A DNA stretch of 64,000 bases from Saccharopolyspora endophytica (GTDB lineage: Bacteria; Actinomycetota; Actinomycetes; Mycobacteriales; Pseudonocardiaceae). The notes under the pieces are model-generated. The model was not told the origin of the DNA and searched no databases. It saw only the letters and a program-made list of their open reading frames with translations. The stretch covers positions 108,712 through 172,711 of the forward strand of contig NZ_JAGPXE010000017.1 in assembly GCF_018070075.1 (NCBI RefSeq), written 5' to 3'. Position 1 is the stretch's first letter. The number at the start of each line of letters is the position of its first letter. The translations under genes and the position numbers were made by a program. This document shows, one piece after another, positions 8,270 through 15,825 of the stretch.

Positions 8270-8683
8270 GTGGCCGGTGATGCCAGGGACGACGCGAAGC
8301 CGCGCAGGGAACGCCCGCCGTCGCGTCGGGCGTCGGAGCCCACCGAGCGACGACGTCGCCGTCGCGACGAGGAGCAGGAGAACGCACCACGTCGCCAGGA
8401 AGTCCCCGCTCAGGAGCGGACGCGGCAGCTCGGGGCCGCGGAGGCCGCGAAGCTCGCGGTCGATCACGTCACGGCGCTCACCGGGCGCGAATCGGAGGGA
8501 GTGACCTCGCTGGAACGCACCGACGACGGCTGGCTCGTGGGCGTCGAAGTCGTCGAAAGCCGCCGCGTGCCCGACAGCACGGACCTCCTGGCCGTGTACG
8601 AGGCGGCGGTGGACCACAGCGGCGAGCTCGTCTCGTATCGCCGCGTCGACCGCTACGCGCGAGGGCGCGGAAACGAGCGCTGA
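8270..8683 (+). CDS. gvpO: Gas vesicle protein GvpO
   Basis: 137 residues from GTG, 6 nt after gvpG. The first half is a highly basic, disordered region rich in arginine (RRRRRRDEEQE). The folded GvpO domain spans about residues 52-130 (AAEAAKLAVDHVTALTGRES, GWLVGVEVVESRRVPDSTDLLAVYEA, GELVSYRRVDRYARG). GvpO is a regulatory or assembly protein in haloarchaea and actinobacteria. As I recall the Streptomyces clusters, gvpO comes first; here it sits fourth. Confidence 0.85.
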   Translation: MAGDARDDAKPRRERPPSRRASEPTERRRRRRDEEQENAPRRQEVPAQERTRQLGAAEAAKLAVDHVTALTGRESEGVTSLERTDDGWLVGVEVVESRRVPDSTDLLAVYEAAVDHSGELVSYRRVDRYARGRGNER

Positions 8684-8699
8684 TCGAGGGAGGACCCGG

Positions 8700-9083
8700 A
8701 TGACGGAGCCGAACGGTGGCAGGACCGGCCCTCCGGCGAGGTACGGGCAGGCGGGTGCGCTGTCGTCCCGGTCCGAGTCCGCGAACCTCGCCGACATCCT
8801 GGAACGCGTGCTCGACAAGGGCATCGTCATCGCCGGCGACATCCGGGTCAACCTGCTCGACATCGAGCTGCTCACCATCAAGCTCCGGCTCGTGGTGGCC
8901 TCCGTGGAACGCGCACGGGAGATGGGCATCGACTGGTGGGAGCACGACCCGTCGCTGTCCTCGGGGCAGCGCGACCTCGTTCACGAGAACCGCCGCCTGG
9001 AGCGGAGGGTGCGCGAGCTCGAATCCGGTTCCGCAGAGACACCCCCGAACACCGAAGAGGACGAGGAGCGGCGTGGTGGTTGA
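8700..9083 (+). CDS. gvpJ: Gas vesicle protein GvpJ (GvpA-like)
   Basis: 127 residues with a GvpA-type core at about residues 28-80 (NLADILERVLDKGIVIAGDI, RVNLLDIELLTIKLRLVVASV) followed by the GvpJ-specific EMGIDWWEHDPSLSS. A coiled-coil glutamate/arginine tail ends the protein. GvpJ is a minor shell protein thought to initiate or cap assembly. The ATG at 8700 follows GAGGGAGGA. The 3' end overlaps the start of gvpL. Confidence 0.92.
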   Translation: MTEPNGGRTGPPARYGQAGALSSRSESANLADILERVLDKGIVIAGDIRVNLLDIELLTIKLRLVVASVERAREMGIDWWEHDPSLSSGQRDLVHENRRLERRVRELESGSAETPPNTEEDEERRGG

Positions 9084-9855
9084 ACCGTTGACCTACGTGT
9101 ACGCGATCGCTCGCGGACAGGACGCGAACCTCCCGTCCGAGTTGGAGGGAATCGCCGGCTCGACCGTCCGCTGGGTCGAGGTCGCGGGCCTGAGCGCGCT
9201 GGTCAGCGACGTCGCCGAGGACGAGTTCGGCGAACCGGCGCTGCGCCGCAACCTGGAGGATCTCGACTGGCTGGGCAAGGCGGTCCGCGACCACAACCGG
9301 GTCGTCGAGGCGGCCGCGAGCGTCCGGCCGGTGGCGCCCATGGGGTTCGCCACCGTCTACTACAGCGACCGCCGCGTGCGCGAGTGCCTGGCGGACCGGG
9401 CGGACAGGTTCGAGACCGTGCTCGACCGGGTCACCGGCCGAACGGAGTGGGGCGTCAAGGCGTACGCGGACATCTCCGCCGGTCAACCCGGTTCGAGCGA
9501 GCCCCGGGGCGAGCGGCCCGGCGCCGCGTACTTGCAGCGGCTCCGCCGCCGCGAGGAGAGCCGTGAGCAGGCGAAGGAGGAGGCACTGCACCACGCGGCC
9601 GAGGTTCACGCGTCGCTGGTCGAGCTGGCGGAGGAGTCGACCGCCCACCCACCGCAAAGCCGCGAGCTCGCGGGCTACGACGGTGTGATGGTGCTCAACG
9701 GCGCTTACCTGGTCGACGACACCCGCGAGGGCTCGTTCAAGGAGAAGCTGCGAGAGCTGGCGCACGGCCACCCGAAGTTCAGGTTCGAACTCACCGGGCC
9801 GTGGCCGCCGTACTCCTTCGCCACGATCCTGGAAGACGAGCGGGAGCAGCGATGA
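9076..9855 (+). CDS. gvpL: Gas vesicle protein GvpL (GvpL/GvpF family)
   Basis: 259 residues. The TYVYAIARG opening, VRWVEVAGLSALVSDV, DHNRVVEAAASVRPVAPMGFATVY and the ending FRFELTGPWPPYSFATI mark a second GvpL/F-family member, as actinobacterial clusters have two. A long charged helix (LQRLRRREESREQAKEEALHH) lies in the middle. Two adjacent GTG codons (9073 and 9076) could start it; GAGGAG at 9063-9068 favours 9076. It overlaps gvpJ at the start and gvpS by four bases at the end. Confidence 0.9.
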   Translation: MVEPLTYVYAIARGQDANLPSELEGIAGSTVRWVEVAGLSALVSDVAEDEFGEPALRRNLEDLDWLGKAVRDHNRVVEAAASVRPVAPMGFATVYYSDRRVRECLADRADRFETVLDRVTGRTEWGVKAYADISAGQPGSSEPRGERPGAAYLQRLRRREESREQAKEEALHHAAEVHASLVELAEESTAHPPQSRELAGYDGVMVLNGAYLVDDTREGSFKEKLRELAHGHPKFRFELTGPWPPYSFATILEDEREQR

Positions 9856-10064
9856 CGTCCGAGGAACCGGCACCGGTGGAGCTGCGCGGACCCCAGGACG
9901 TCGCGCTCGTCGACCTGCTGGACCGGCTCCTGGCCGGGGGCGTGGTCATCGCCGGCGACATCACGATCTCGCTCGCGGACGTCGACCTCGTCCAGGTCTC
10001 CCTGCGGGCGCTCATCACCTCCATCCGCGCGGAGACCACGGGGCAGGAGGGACCACCGGCGTGA
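9852..10064 (+). CDS. gvpS: Gas vesicle protein GvpS (GvpA-like)
   Basis: A 70-residue GvpA-fold protein (VALVDLLDRLLAGGVVIAGDI, TISLADVDLVQVSLRALITSI). It is the shortest GvpA relative in the operon and matches GvpS of actinobacteria. The ATG overlaps the gvpL stop (ATGA) and the gene's own stop overlaps the gvpK start (GTGA), so translation is coupled on both sides. Confidence 0.9.
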   Translation: MTSEEPAPVELRGPQDVALVDLLDRLLAGGVVIAGDITISLADVDLVQVSLRALITSIRAETTGQEGPPA

Positions 10065-10390
10065 CCGAGCCGAACGACGACGCGCACGCGCGATCGCGAC
10101 GCCTGCAGAACCGGATCGAAGCGGACTCCGAGTCGATCAAGCGCGACCTCGTGCGCCTGGTCCTCACCCTGGTCGAACTCGTGCGTCAGCTCATGGAGCG
10201 GCAGGCGCTGCGCCGGGTCGACGAAGGCGATCTGTCGGAGGAGCAGATCGAGGAGATCGGACTCGGCCTCATGCAGCTGGCGGAGGCCATGTCCGAGCTC
10301 CAGGACCACTTCGGGCTCTCCCCGGAAGACCTCAACCTCGACCTCGGACCGCTCGGTTCGTTGCTGCCCGAGGAACGGGATCGGCCGTGA
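10061..10390 (+). CDS. gvpK: Gas vesicle protein GvpK
   Basis: 109 residues, all-helical: RIEADSESIKRDLVRLVLTLVELVRQLMERQALRRVD, then the conserved EEQIEEIGLGLMQLAEAMSELQDHFGL. GvpK is an essential accessory assembly protein. The GTG start overlaps the gvpS stop. It closes the operon; the next gene is convergent. No GvpN ATPase or GvpT/Y/Z gene is present within the window. Confidence 0.92.
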   Translation: MTEPNDDAHARSRRLQNRIEADSESIKRDLVRLVLTLVELVRQLMERQALRRVDEGDLSEEQIEEIGLGLMQLAEAMSELQDHFGLSPEDLNLDLGPLGSLLPEERDRP

Positions 10391-10426
10391 GCGCTGCTCC
10401 GACGCCGTGCGCTTCCCCGAGCGGCA

Positions 10427-10936
10427 TCAGAACTCGAAGCCGCCCGGTTTTCCGTTGCGGTCGGCGATGAGACCGGCCAGCGTGGCGATGGCGATCTCGG
10501 GCGGCGTGCGCGAACCGATGTTGAGCCCGATGGGGCGGTGCACCCGCTCGATCTGCGCGTCGTCCACGCCGAGGTCGCGCAGGGCCTGGACGTGCGGGCC
10601 CTCGTGGCGCGGGTTGCCCATGATCCCGATCCAGCGGGCTTCGTGCCGCAGCGCGTCGCGCAGCACCGGTCCGAGCTCGTCGCGGTGGTGGTCGGTGACG
10701 ACCAGGTCCGTGCCGGGGCTCAGCTCCGGCACCTCCGCCAGAGCGTCCAGGCCCGCGGCACGTTCCGGGTCGGGCTCGATGAGCATCGTGGCGTAGCCGA
10801 GGTCCCGGCCGTAGCGCAGCAGGTGTTCGGCGACGGGCGAGGCGAAGACCGCCGCCAGCACTCGCTGCCCGGATTCGGCCGGCACTTCACCGTGCGCGAC
10901 CGCGCACGCGGCATCCTCGGTCATGCGCCCCAGCAT
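10427..10936 (-). CDS. XdhC-like Rossmann-domain protein
   Basis: A 169-residue protein matching the C-terminal XdhC domain: VLAAVFASPVAEHLLRYGRDLGYATMLIEPD forms a Rossmann-type start, then LVVTDHHRDELGPVLRDAL, RWIGIMGNPRHEGPHV, and the signature HRPIGLNIGSRTPPEIAIATLAGLIA. Full XdhC/CoxI proteins handle molybdenum cofactor for xanthine or CO dehydrogenases; this one lacks the N-terminal CoxI part. I chose ATG 10936 (GGGAG 9 nt upstream); ATG 10924 is an alternative. No molybdoenzyme gene is nearby, so the partner is unknown. Confidence 0.75.
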   Translation of the reverse strand: MLGRMTEDAACAVAHGEVPAESGQRVLAAVFASPVAEHLLRYGRDLGYATMLIEPDPERAAGLDALAEVPELSPGTDLVVTDHHRDELGPVLRDALRHEARWIGIMGNPRHEGPHVQALRDLGVDDAQIERVHRPIGLNIGSRTPPEIAIATLAGLIADRNGKPGGFEF

Positions 10937-10967
10937 GCCAGCCGCTCCCAGGCCGGGACCACCACCG

Positions 10968-11594
10968 CTACAGCCGCGTGGCGGTGGCCAGCCACGCGGG
11001 GACGTCCACCTGCGCGCCCTCGGCGACTCCGTGGGCCTGCGCGTGATCACCGCGCGCGACGCCCCGGTAGGTGCTCGGGCGGACGCGCTCCAGTCGCCAG
11101 CCATCGGTGAACACGCGCGGGAACACCGACTCGGCGACGCGCGGTCCGAGCGCGGGCTCGGCGTCGGCCAGCGCCAGGACGTGGACCGTCGCCCCCGGCC
11201 GGCACACCCCGTGCAGGCTGCGCAAGTAGCGCAGTTGGTCCTCCTCCCCGAAGACGTGGAACAGGGCGCTGTCGACGACCGTGTCGAAGGGCCCGCCGGT
11301 CAGCGCCAGCGCGTCGGCGGACTCGAAGCGCGCGGGCACGTCGCGGGCGGCGGCGTTGGCGCGGGCGAGTTCGATCGCGTGCGGCGCCGAGTCCACGCCC
11401 AGCACGTCGTAGCCGAGCTCGGTCAGCAGGATGGTGTGCTCGCCGGTGCCGCAGCCGGGGTCGAGCACCGCTCCCCCGATCTCACCGCCCCGTTCGAGCT
11501 CGACGATCGCCTCTTGCGGCGCGCCGATCACCCACGGTGCGGTGCCCGCCACATACGCCTCGTCGAATACTGAGCGATCCACAGACGTTCCCAT
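10968..11594 (-). CDS. Class I SAM-dependent methyltransferase (thiopurine/tellurite-type)
   Basis: 208 residues. The small-molecule methyltransferase fold shows motif I as AVLDPGCGTGEHTILL (about residues 43-58), the acidic strand-2 end LGVDSAP, and motif IV/V at DTVVDSALFHVF. The opening FDEAYVAGTAPWVIGAPQ is typical of actinobacterial proteins related to thiopurine and tellurite-resistance methyltransferases; the W-x-I-G-x-P-Q segment contacts substrate in that group. Its promoter carries a MerR-type operator (11634-11655), suggesting induction by a small toxic molecule. Confidence 0.8.
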   Translation of the reverse strand: MGTSVDRSVFDEAYVAGTAPWVIGAPQEAIVELERGGEIGGAVLDPGCGTGEHTILLTELGYDVLGVDSAPHAIELARANAAARDVPARFESADALALTGGPFDTVVDSALFHVFGEEDQLRYLRSLHGVCRPGATVHVLALADAEPALGPRVAESVFPRVFTDGWRLERVRPSTYRGVARGDHAQAHGVAEGAQVDVPAWLATATRL

Positions 11595-11626
11595 GAGGTG
11601 TCCCTTTCATCTGAGCAGGTCACCTC

Positions 11627-11657
11627 AGCCTGCGACCTCCACTTAACTGGAGGTCAA
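11627..11657 (-). promoter_or_regulatory. MerR-type promoter of the methyltransferase gene
   Basis: On the minus strand TTGACC (11657-11652) and CAGGCT (11632-11627) form -35 and -10 elements with a long 19-bp spacer. The spacer overlaps a perfect dyad, GACCTCCA (11634-11641) against TGGAGGTC (11648-11655). A 19-20-bp spacer filled by a dyad is the classical architecture of promoters activated by MerR-family regulators such as SoxR or TipA. It lies 33 nt before the methyltransferase start. No MerR gene is present in the window. Confidence 0.7.
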
Positions 11658-11765
11658 CACCTCGGCGAGCCCCTTTCGCGCGGGGACCACCACACCCGCG
11701 GTGCCGCGGCGGGCTGAGCACCTCCAACCCGCGCCGGACGTGACGCGAACCACTCCACGATCAAC

Positions 11766-11815
11766 TTGGAATTACGGCGCGCTCACTTATGTTGGTTGAT
11801 AGTGACAGACTCAAG
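11766..11815 (+). promoter_or_regulatory. Promoter with HspR HAIR operator upstream of ClpC-like gene
   Basis: A plausible promoter is TTGGAA (11766-11771), 16 nt, TATGTT (11788-11793). Directly downstream is a HAIR-like inverted repeat. The right arm ACTCAAG (11809-11815) is perfect. The left arm GTTGATA (11795-11801) keeps the TTGA of CTTGAGT, and the spacing is exactly 7 nt. HAIR is the binding site of the heat-shock repressor HspR. The position over the start of transcription fits repression. Confidence 0.7.
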
Positions 11816-11860
11816 TAGATGGCGGCGATGCTGAGCAACACCGTCACGAGGAGGTAAGTA

Positions 11861-14347
11861 ATGGCGACGTTCTTCGGACCGGTCGGTGGCCCGTTCGACG
11901 AGTACTTCGCGCGCTTCTTCGGGGCCGAGGACTCCACGGGCGGCTCGCGCCGCGTCGACATCACCGAGCTGATGACCGAGCAGGCGCAACAGCTGGTCGG
12001 CGAGGCCGCGAAGTTCGCCCGCGACCGCGGGCAGGGCAGCCTCGACGCCCTGCACCTGCTGTGGTCGGCCGCCAAGCAGGAGCCGACCCGGGCGCAGCTC
12101 GGCCAGCTGGGCGTGGACACCGAGTCCTTCGCCAAGCAGGTCGAAGGCCACCTGCCCGCTGCGAGCAGCCCGGTCGACGAGGAGTCCGTCTCGCTGACGC
12201 TGGCCGCGCGCACCGCGCTGGCCGACGCCCACCGGGTGGCTCGCGCGCTGGGTTCGACCTACATCGGTCCGCAGCACCTGCTGCTGGCGCTGTCGGCCAA
12301 CCCCGAGACCGAGGCCGGCCGCCTGCTGGCCGGCGCCGGTGCGGGCCCCGAGGCCCTGCGCGACGCCGGGCAGCGGCCCGCCCCGCAGCAGGCGCCGCAG
12401 TCCAGCCCGAGCGGCGGCCAGACGCCGACGCTGGACGAGTACGGCCGCGACCTCACCGAGCAGGCCCGCGACGGCGGCCTGGACCCGGTGATCGGCCGCG
12501 CCGACGAGATCGAGCAGACCATCGAGATCCTGTCCCGTCGCACCAAGAACAACCCGGTGCTGGTCGGTGAGGCCGGCGTCGGCAAGACCGCGCTCGTGGA
12601 GGGACTGGCCCAGGCCATCGCCTCCGGTGACGTGCCCGAGGTGCTCACCGGCAAGCGGGTCGTGCAGCTGGACCTCTCGGCGATGCTCTCCGGCACCCGC
12701 TACCGGGGTGACTTCGAGGAGCGGATGACCAAGGTCATCGACGAGATCGCCGAGCACAGCGGCGAGCTGATCGTGTTCATCGACGAGCTGCACACCGTCG
12801 TCGGCGCCGGTGGTGCCGAGGGCGCGATGGACGCGGGCAACATGCTCAAGCCGCGCCTGGCTCGCGGTGAGCTGCACGTCGTCGGTGCCACCACCCTCGA
12901 CGAGTACCGCAAGAACATCGAGAAGGACCCGGCCCTGGAGCGCCGCTTCCAGCCGGTCCAGGTCCCCGAGCCGAGCGTGACCGACACGGTGACGATCCTG
13001 CGGGGGCTGCAGGAGCAGTACGAGAAGCACCACAAGGTGAGCTACACCGAGGAGGCCGTCCAGGCCGCCGCGAAGCTGTCCGACCAGTACATCAACGACC
13101 GGTTCCTGCCGGACAAGGCCATCGACCTGATCGACCAGGCCGGTGCCCGCAAGCGGCTGAACGCCGGTGTCGCCGACGACACCGAGCTGCGCGAGCGGGT
13201 CGAGCGGCTGGAGCAGCACAAGAACGAGGCGGTCGCCGAGGAGGACTACGAGCGCGCCTCCGCGCTGCGCGACGAGATCACCGCCGCGCAGGCACGGCTG
13301 GAGCAGGGCGGTTCGGGCGTGCTGGAAGTCGGTCCGGCCGACATCGCCGAGGTCGTCTCCCGAGCGACCGGTGTTCCGGTGGCGCGGCTGACCGCCGAGG
13401 AGAAGGTCCGGCTGCAGAACCTGGAGTCGGAGCTGCACGAGCGGGTCGTCGGGCAGGACGACGCGGTGCGGGCGCTGGCCCGCGCGGTGCGGCGCTCGCG
13501 CAGCGGACTGGGCGACCCGTCCCGTCCGGTGGGCAGCTTCCTGTTCCTGGGTCCGACCGGTGTCGGCAAGACCGAGCTGGCCAAGGCGCTGGCGGAGTCG
13601 CTGTTCGGCGACGAGCAGCGGATGATCCGGCTGGACATGAGCGAGTTCCAGGAGCGGCACACCGCCAGCCGGCTGGTCGGCGCCCCGCCCGGGTACGTCG
13701 GGCACGGCGAGGCCGGTGAGCTGACCGAGGCCGTGCGGCGCAACCCCTACTCCGTGGTGCTGCTCGACGAGATCGAGAAGGCGCACCCGGACGTGTTCAA
13801 CACCCTGCTGCAGGTCCTCGACGACGGCCGCCTGACCGACGGTCAGGGCCGCACGGTGGACTTCAGCAACACGGTGCTGATCATGACCAGCAACCTGGCT
13901 TCGGAGGTCGTCTCCAGCGCGGGCGGCAAGATCGGCTTCACCGCCGGCAGCCCCACCCAGGACCTGGAGGAGCGGGTCATGCCGAAGCTCAAGGACGCCT
14001 TCCGGCCGGAGTTCCTCAACCGCATCAACGAGATCGTGGTGTTCAAGCGCCTCGACGGCGAGCAGCTGCACACCATCACCCGTGCCCTGCTGGCGACCAC
14101 CACGAAGCGGCTGGCCGATCTGGGCGTCGAGGTCGTCTTCGACGACGACGCGGTGGCCTGGGTCTCCGACCGCGGCTACCAGCCCGAGTTCGGTGCGCGG
14201 CCGTTGCGCCGGGCCATCGAGCGGGAGGTCGACGACAGGATCAGCGACCTGATCCTGGACGGCGAGCTCACCGAGGGCACCCGGCTGCGGGTCGGCACCC
14301 GCGACGGCGGCCTGGACCTCCAGGTGGAGGCCCCTGTCGCCGCGTGA
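11861..14347 (+). CDS. ClpC-like AAA+ ATPase (HspR/HAIR-controlled)
   Basis: 828 residues of a two-ring Hsp100 unfoldase. Order: short lead, Clp N-domain repeat (about 30-160), first AAA+ module with GEAGVGKTA (about 236-244) and VFIDELHTVVGAG, a UVR-like coiled coil (about 450-480, EAVAEEDYERASALRDEI), second AAA+ module with GPTGVGKTE (about 563-571) and VVLLDEIEKAHPDVFN, and the C-terminal D2-small domain. It lacks the long M-domain of ClpB, and GGKIGFTAG near residue 689 resembles the I/L/V-G-F loop that docks ClpP. That favours a ClpC-type protease partner. The ATG follows GAGGAGGT. The gene is monocistronic, between a HAIR promoter and a strong terminator. Confidence 0.9.
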   Translation: MATFFGPVGGPFDEYFARFFGAEDSTGGSRRVDITELMTEQAQQLVGEAAKFARDRGQGSLDALHLLWSAAKQEPTRAQLGQLGVDTESFAKQVEGHLPAASSPVDEESVSLTLAARTALADAHRVARALGSTYIGPQHLLLALSANPETEAGRLLAGAGAGPEALRDAGQRPAPQQAPQSSPSGGQTPTLDEYGRDLTEQARDGGLDPVIGRADEIEQTIEILSRRTKNNPVLVGEAGVGKTALVEGLAQAIASGDVPEVLTGKRVVQLDLSAMLSGTRYRGDFEERMTKVIDEIAEHSGELIVFIDELHTVVGAGGAEGAMDAGNMLKPRLARGELHVVGATTLDEYRKNIEKDPALERRFQPVQVPEPSVTDTVTILRGLQEQYEKHHKVSYTEEAVQAAAKLSDQYINDRFLPDKAIDLIDQAGARKRLNAGVADDTELRERVERLEQHKNEAVAEEDYERASALRDEITAAQARLEQGGSGVLEVGPADIAEVVSRATGVPVARLTAEEKVRLQNLESELHERVVGQDDAVRALARAVRRSRSGLGDPSRPVGSFLFLGPTGVGKTELAKALAESLFGDEQRMIRLDMSEFQERHTASRLVGAPPGYVGHGEAGELTEAVRRNPYSVVLLDEIEKAHPDVFNTLLQVLDDGRLTDGQGRTVDFSNTVLIMTSNLASEVVSSAGGKIGFTAGSPTQDLEERVMPKLKDAFRPEFLNRINEIVVFKRLDGEQLHTITRALLATTTKRLADLGVEVVFDDDAVAWVSDRGYQPEFGARPLRRAIEREVDDRISDLILDGELTEGTRLRVGTRDGGLDLQVEAPVAA

Positions 14348-14360
14348 CGGCCGAGCGAGA

Positions 14361-14394
14361 CGAGAGGCGGGCACCTGCGGGTGCCCGCCTCTCG
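14361..14394 (+). terminator. Terminator after ClpC-like gene
   Basis: A perfect 15-bp GC-rich stem (14361-14375 against 14380-14394) with the tetraloop TGCG, 13 nt after the stop codon. No T-tract follows. Confidence 0.9.
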
Positions 14395-14526
14395 TCGTGA
14401 AAACGCCCCATCGCAGGTCACAGGGTTGTGGGTTGCTGCGGACGTCGCCTGGATTGACCCTTCACAGCACGTTCCAACGTTGCGATACTTGTTCAACCAG
14501 GCGGTACTACCCGGTGGAGGTGGGCC

Positions 14527-14793
14527 ATGCTTCCCAGGGACGAACGGCGCCGCCTGCGCGAGATCGAGCAGCAGCTCGTCGACGAGGATCCCAGGCTCGC
14601 ACGCAGGCTCAGCCAGACCAGCACCTTCGGTTACCTGCGCGCTCGCGTCTCCGCCCGGATGACGCTGGCCGCCTGCGCGGGCGTGCTGTCGCTCATGTGC
14701 CTGTTCCTCAACGAGGGCGCGGCGGCGCTGACGGCCGCGGCTCTGACGGGGTTCCTGCTGATCTCCCGCACCTGGCGCATCGAGCTCCTCTGA
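14527..14793 (+). CDS. DUF3040 family small membrane protein
   Basis: 88 residues. The N-terminal half is the DUF3040 signature (MLPRDERRRLREIEQQLVDEDPRLARRL). It is followed by two closely spaced hydrophobic helices (MTLAACAGVLSLMCLFL and AALTAAALTGFLLI). The family is found in actinobacteria only and is of unknown function. ATG with GGTGGAGG upstream (14514-14521). Monocistronic. Confidence 0.88.
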   Translation: MLPRDERRRLREIEQQLVDEDPRLARRLSQTSTFGYLRARVSARMTLAACAGVLSLMCLFLNEGAAALTAAALTGFLLISRTWRIELL

Positions 14794-14960
14794 TCATCCA
14801 CTGTGGCCGGTTCGTCCCGTTCCGGCCGGGAAACGCCCTGCGCCCGAACCCTTTGCGCGCGCCCGGCACCAACACGCCGGTGGTGTGTCGGCTTGGTGCT
14901 CCCGAAGGCCTGCGGGGAGAATCGGCGGCGAATTCGAGTCCTCTGGGTTGGGAGTTCGCC

Positions 14961-15824
14961 ATGACCACAGTCGCCTTCCTCGGCGCCGGCACGATGGGCG
15001 CGCCGATGGTGCGCAACCTCGCCGCCGCCGGATTCGACCTGCGGGTGTGGAACCGCACGCGCAGCCGGGCCGAGCCGCTGGCCGAGACCGGCGCGGCCGT
15101 CGTCGACTCCCCCGCCGAGGCCGCGCGAGGCGCGGACGTCCTGGTCACGATGCTGCTCGACGCCGACTCGACGCTCAGCGCCGGCCGCGAGGCCGCCGCC
15201 GCGCTGAACACCGGTGGCGTGTGGGCGCAGATGGGGACCATCGGTCTGCCCGGAACGGAGGCGGTGTGCGCGGCCGCGGCCGAGATCGGCGGTGTCACCG
15301 TCGTCGACGCCCCCGTGCTGGGCACCAAGCTCCCCGCCGAGAAGGGCGAGCTGGTGGTGCTGGCCGCAGGCGCTCCGGCGGTGCGCGAGGTCGTGGCGCC
15401 GCTGTTCGACGCGGTCGGCTCCCGCACCCAGTGGGTCGGCGAGGACCCGTCGCAGGCCGGCGGATCTCGGCTGAAGCTCGTCGCCAACAACTGGGTGCTG
15501 ACGCTGACCAACGCCGTGGGCGAATCGATCGCGCTGGCCGAGGACCTGGGCGTGGACCCATCGGAGTTCCTGGCGGCGATCAAGGGCACCGCGACCGATT
15601 CGGCCTACGCGCACATGAAGGGCGCCGCGATCATCAGCGGCGAGTTCCCACCCGCGTTCACCCTCAGCGCAGCCGCCAAGGACGCCGGTCTGGTCTCCCA
15701 GGCGGCCAGCGCCGGCGTGCGCCTCGACCTGGCCGAGGCGGTCAGGGCCCGGTTCGCCCGAGCCCTGACCGCGGGCCACGCCGACGAGGACATGGCCGCC
15801 GTGTACTACGCGTCCAAGCCCTGA
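14961..15824 (+). CDS. NAD(P)-dependent beta-hydroxyacid dehydrogenase
   Basis: 287 residues of the 3-hydroxyisobutyrate dehydrogenase family. The N-terminal Rossmann domain opens VAFLGAGTMGAPMVRNLAAAG, followed by a WNRT dinucleotide-specificity loop (residues about 30-33) that suggests NADPH. VVDAPVLGTKLPAEKGEL is the substrate loop, and KLVANNWVLTLTNAVGESIALAEDLG holds the catalytic lysine in the family's G-x-x-x-K-x-x-x-N-x pattern. The C-terminal all-helical domain completes it. Substrate unknown; imine reductases share this fold. It ends one base before the opposing GH3 stop codon. Confidence 0.85.
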   Translation: MTTVAFLGAGTMGAPMVRNLAAAGFDLRVWNRTRSRAEPLAETGAAVVDSPAEAARGADVLVTMLLDADSTLSAGREAAAALNTGGVWAQMGTIGLPGTEAVCAAAAEIGGVTVVDAPVLGTKLPAEKGELVVLAAGAPAVREVVAPLFDAVGSRTQWVGEDPSQAGGSRLKLVANNWVLTLTNAVGESIALAEDLGVDPSEFLAAIKGTATDSAYAHMKGAAIISGEFPPAFTLSAAAKDAGLVSQAASAGVRLDLAEAVRARFARALTAGHADEDMAAVYYASKP

Positions 15825-15825
15825 C

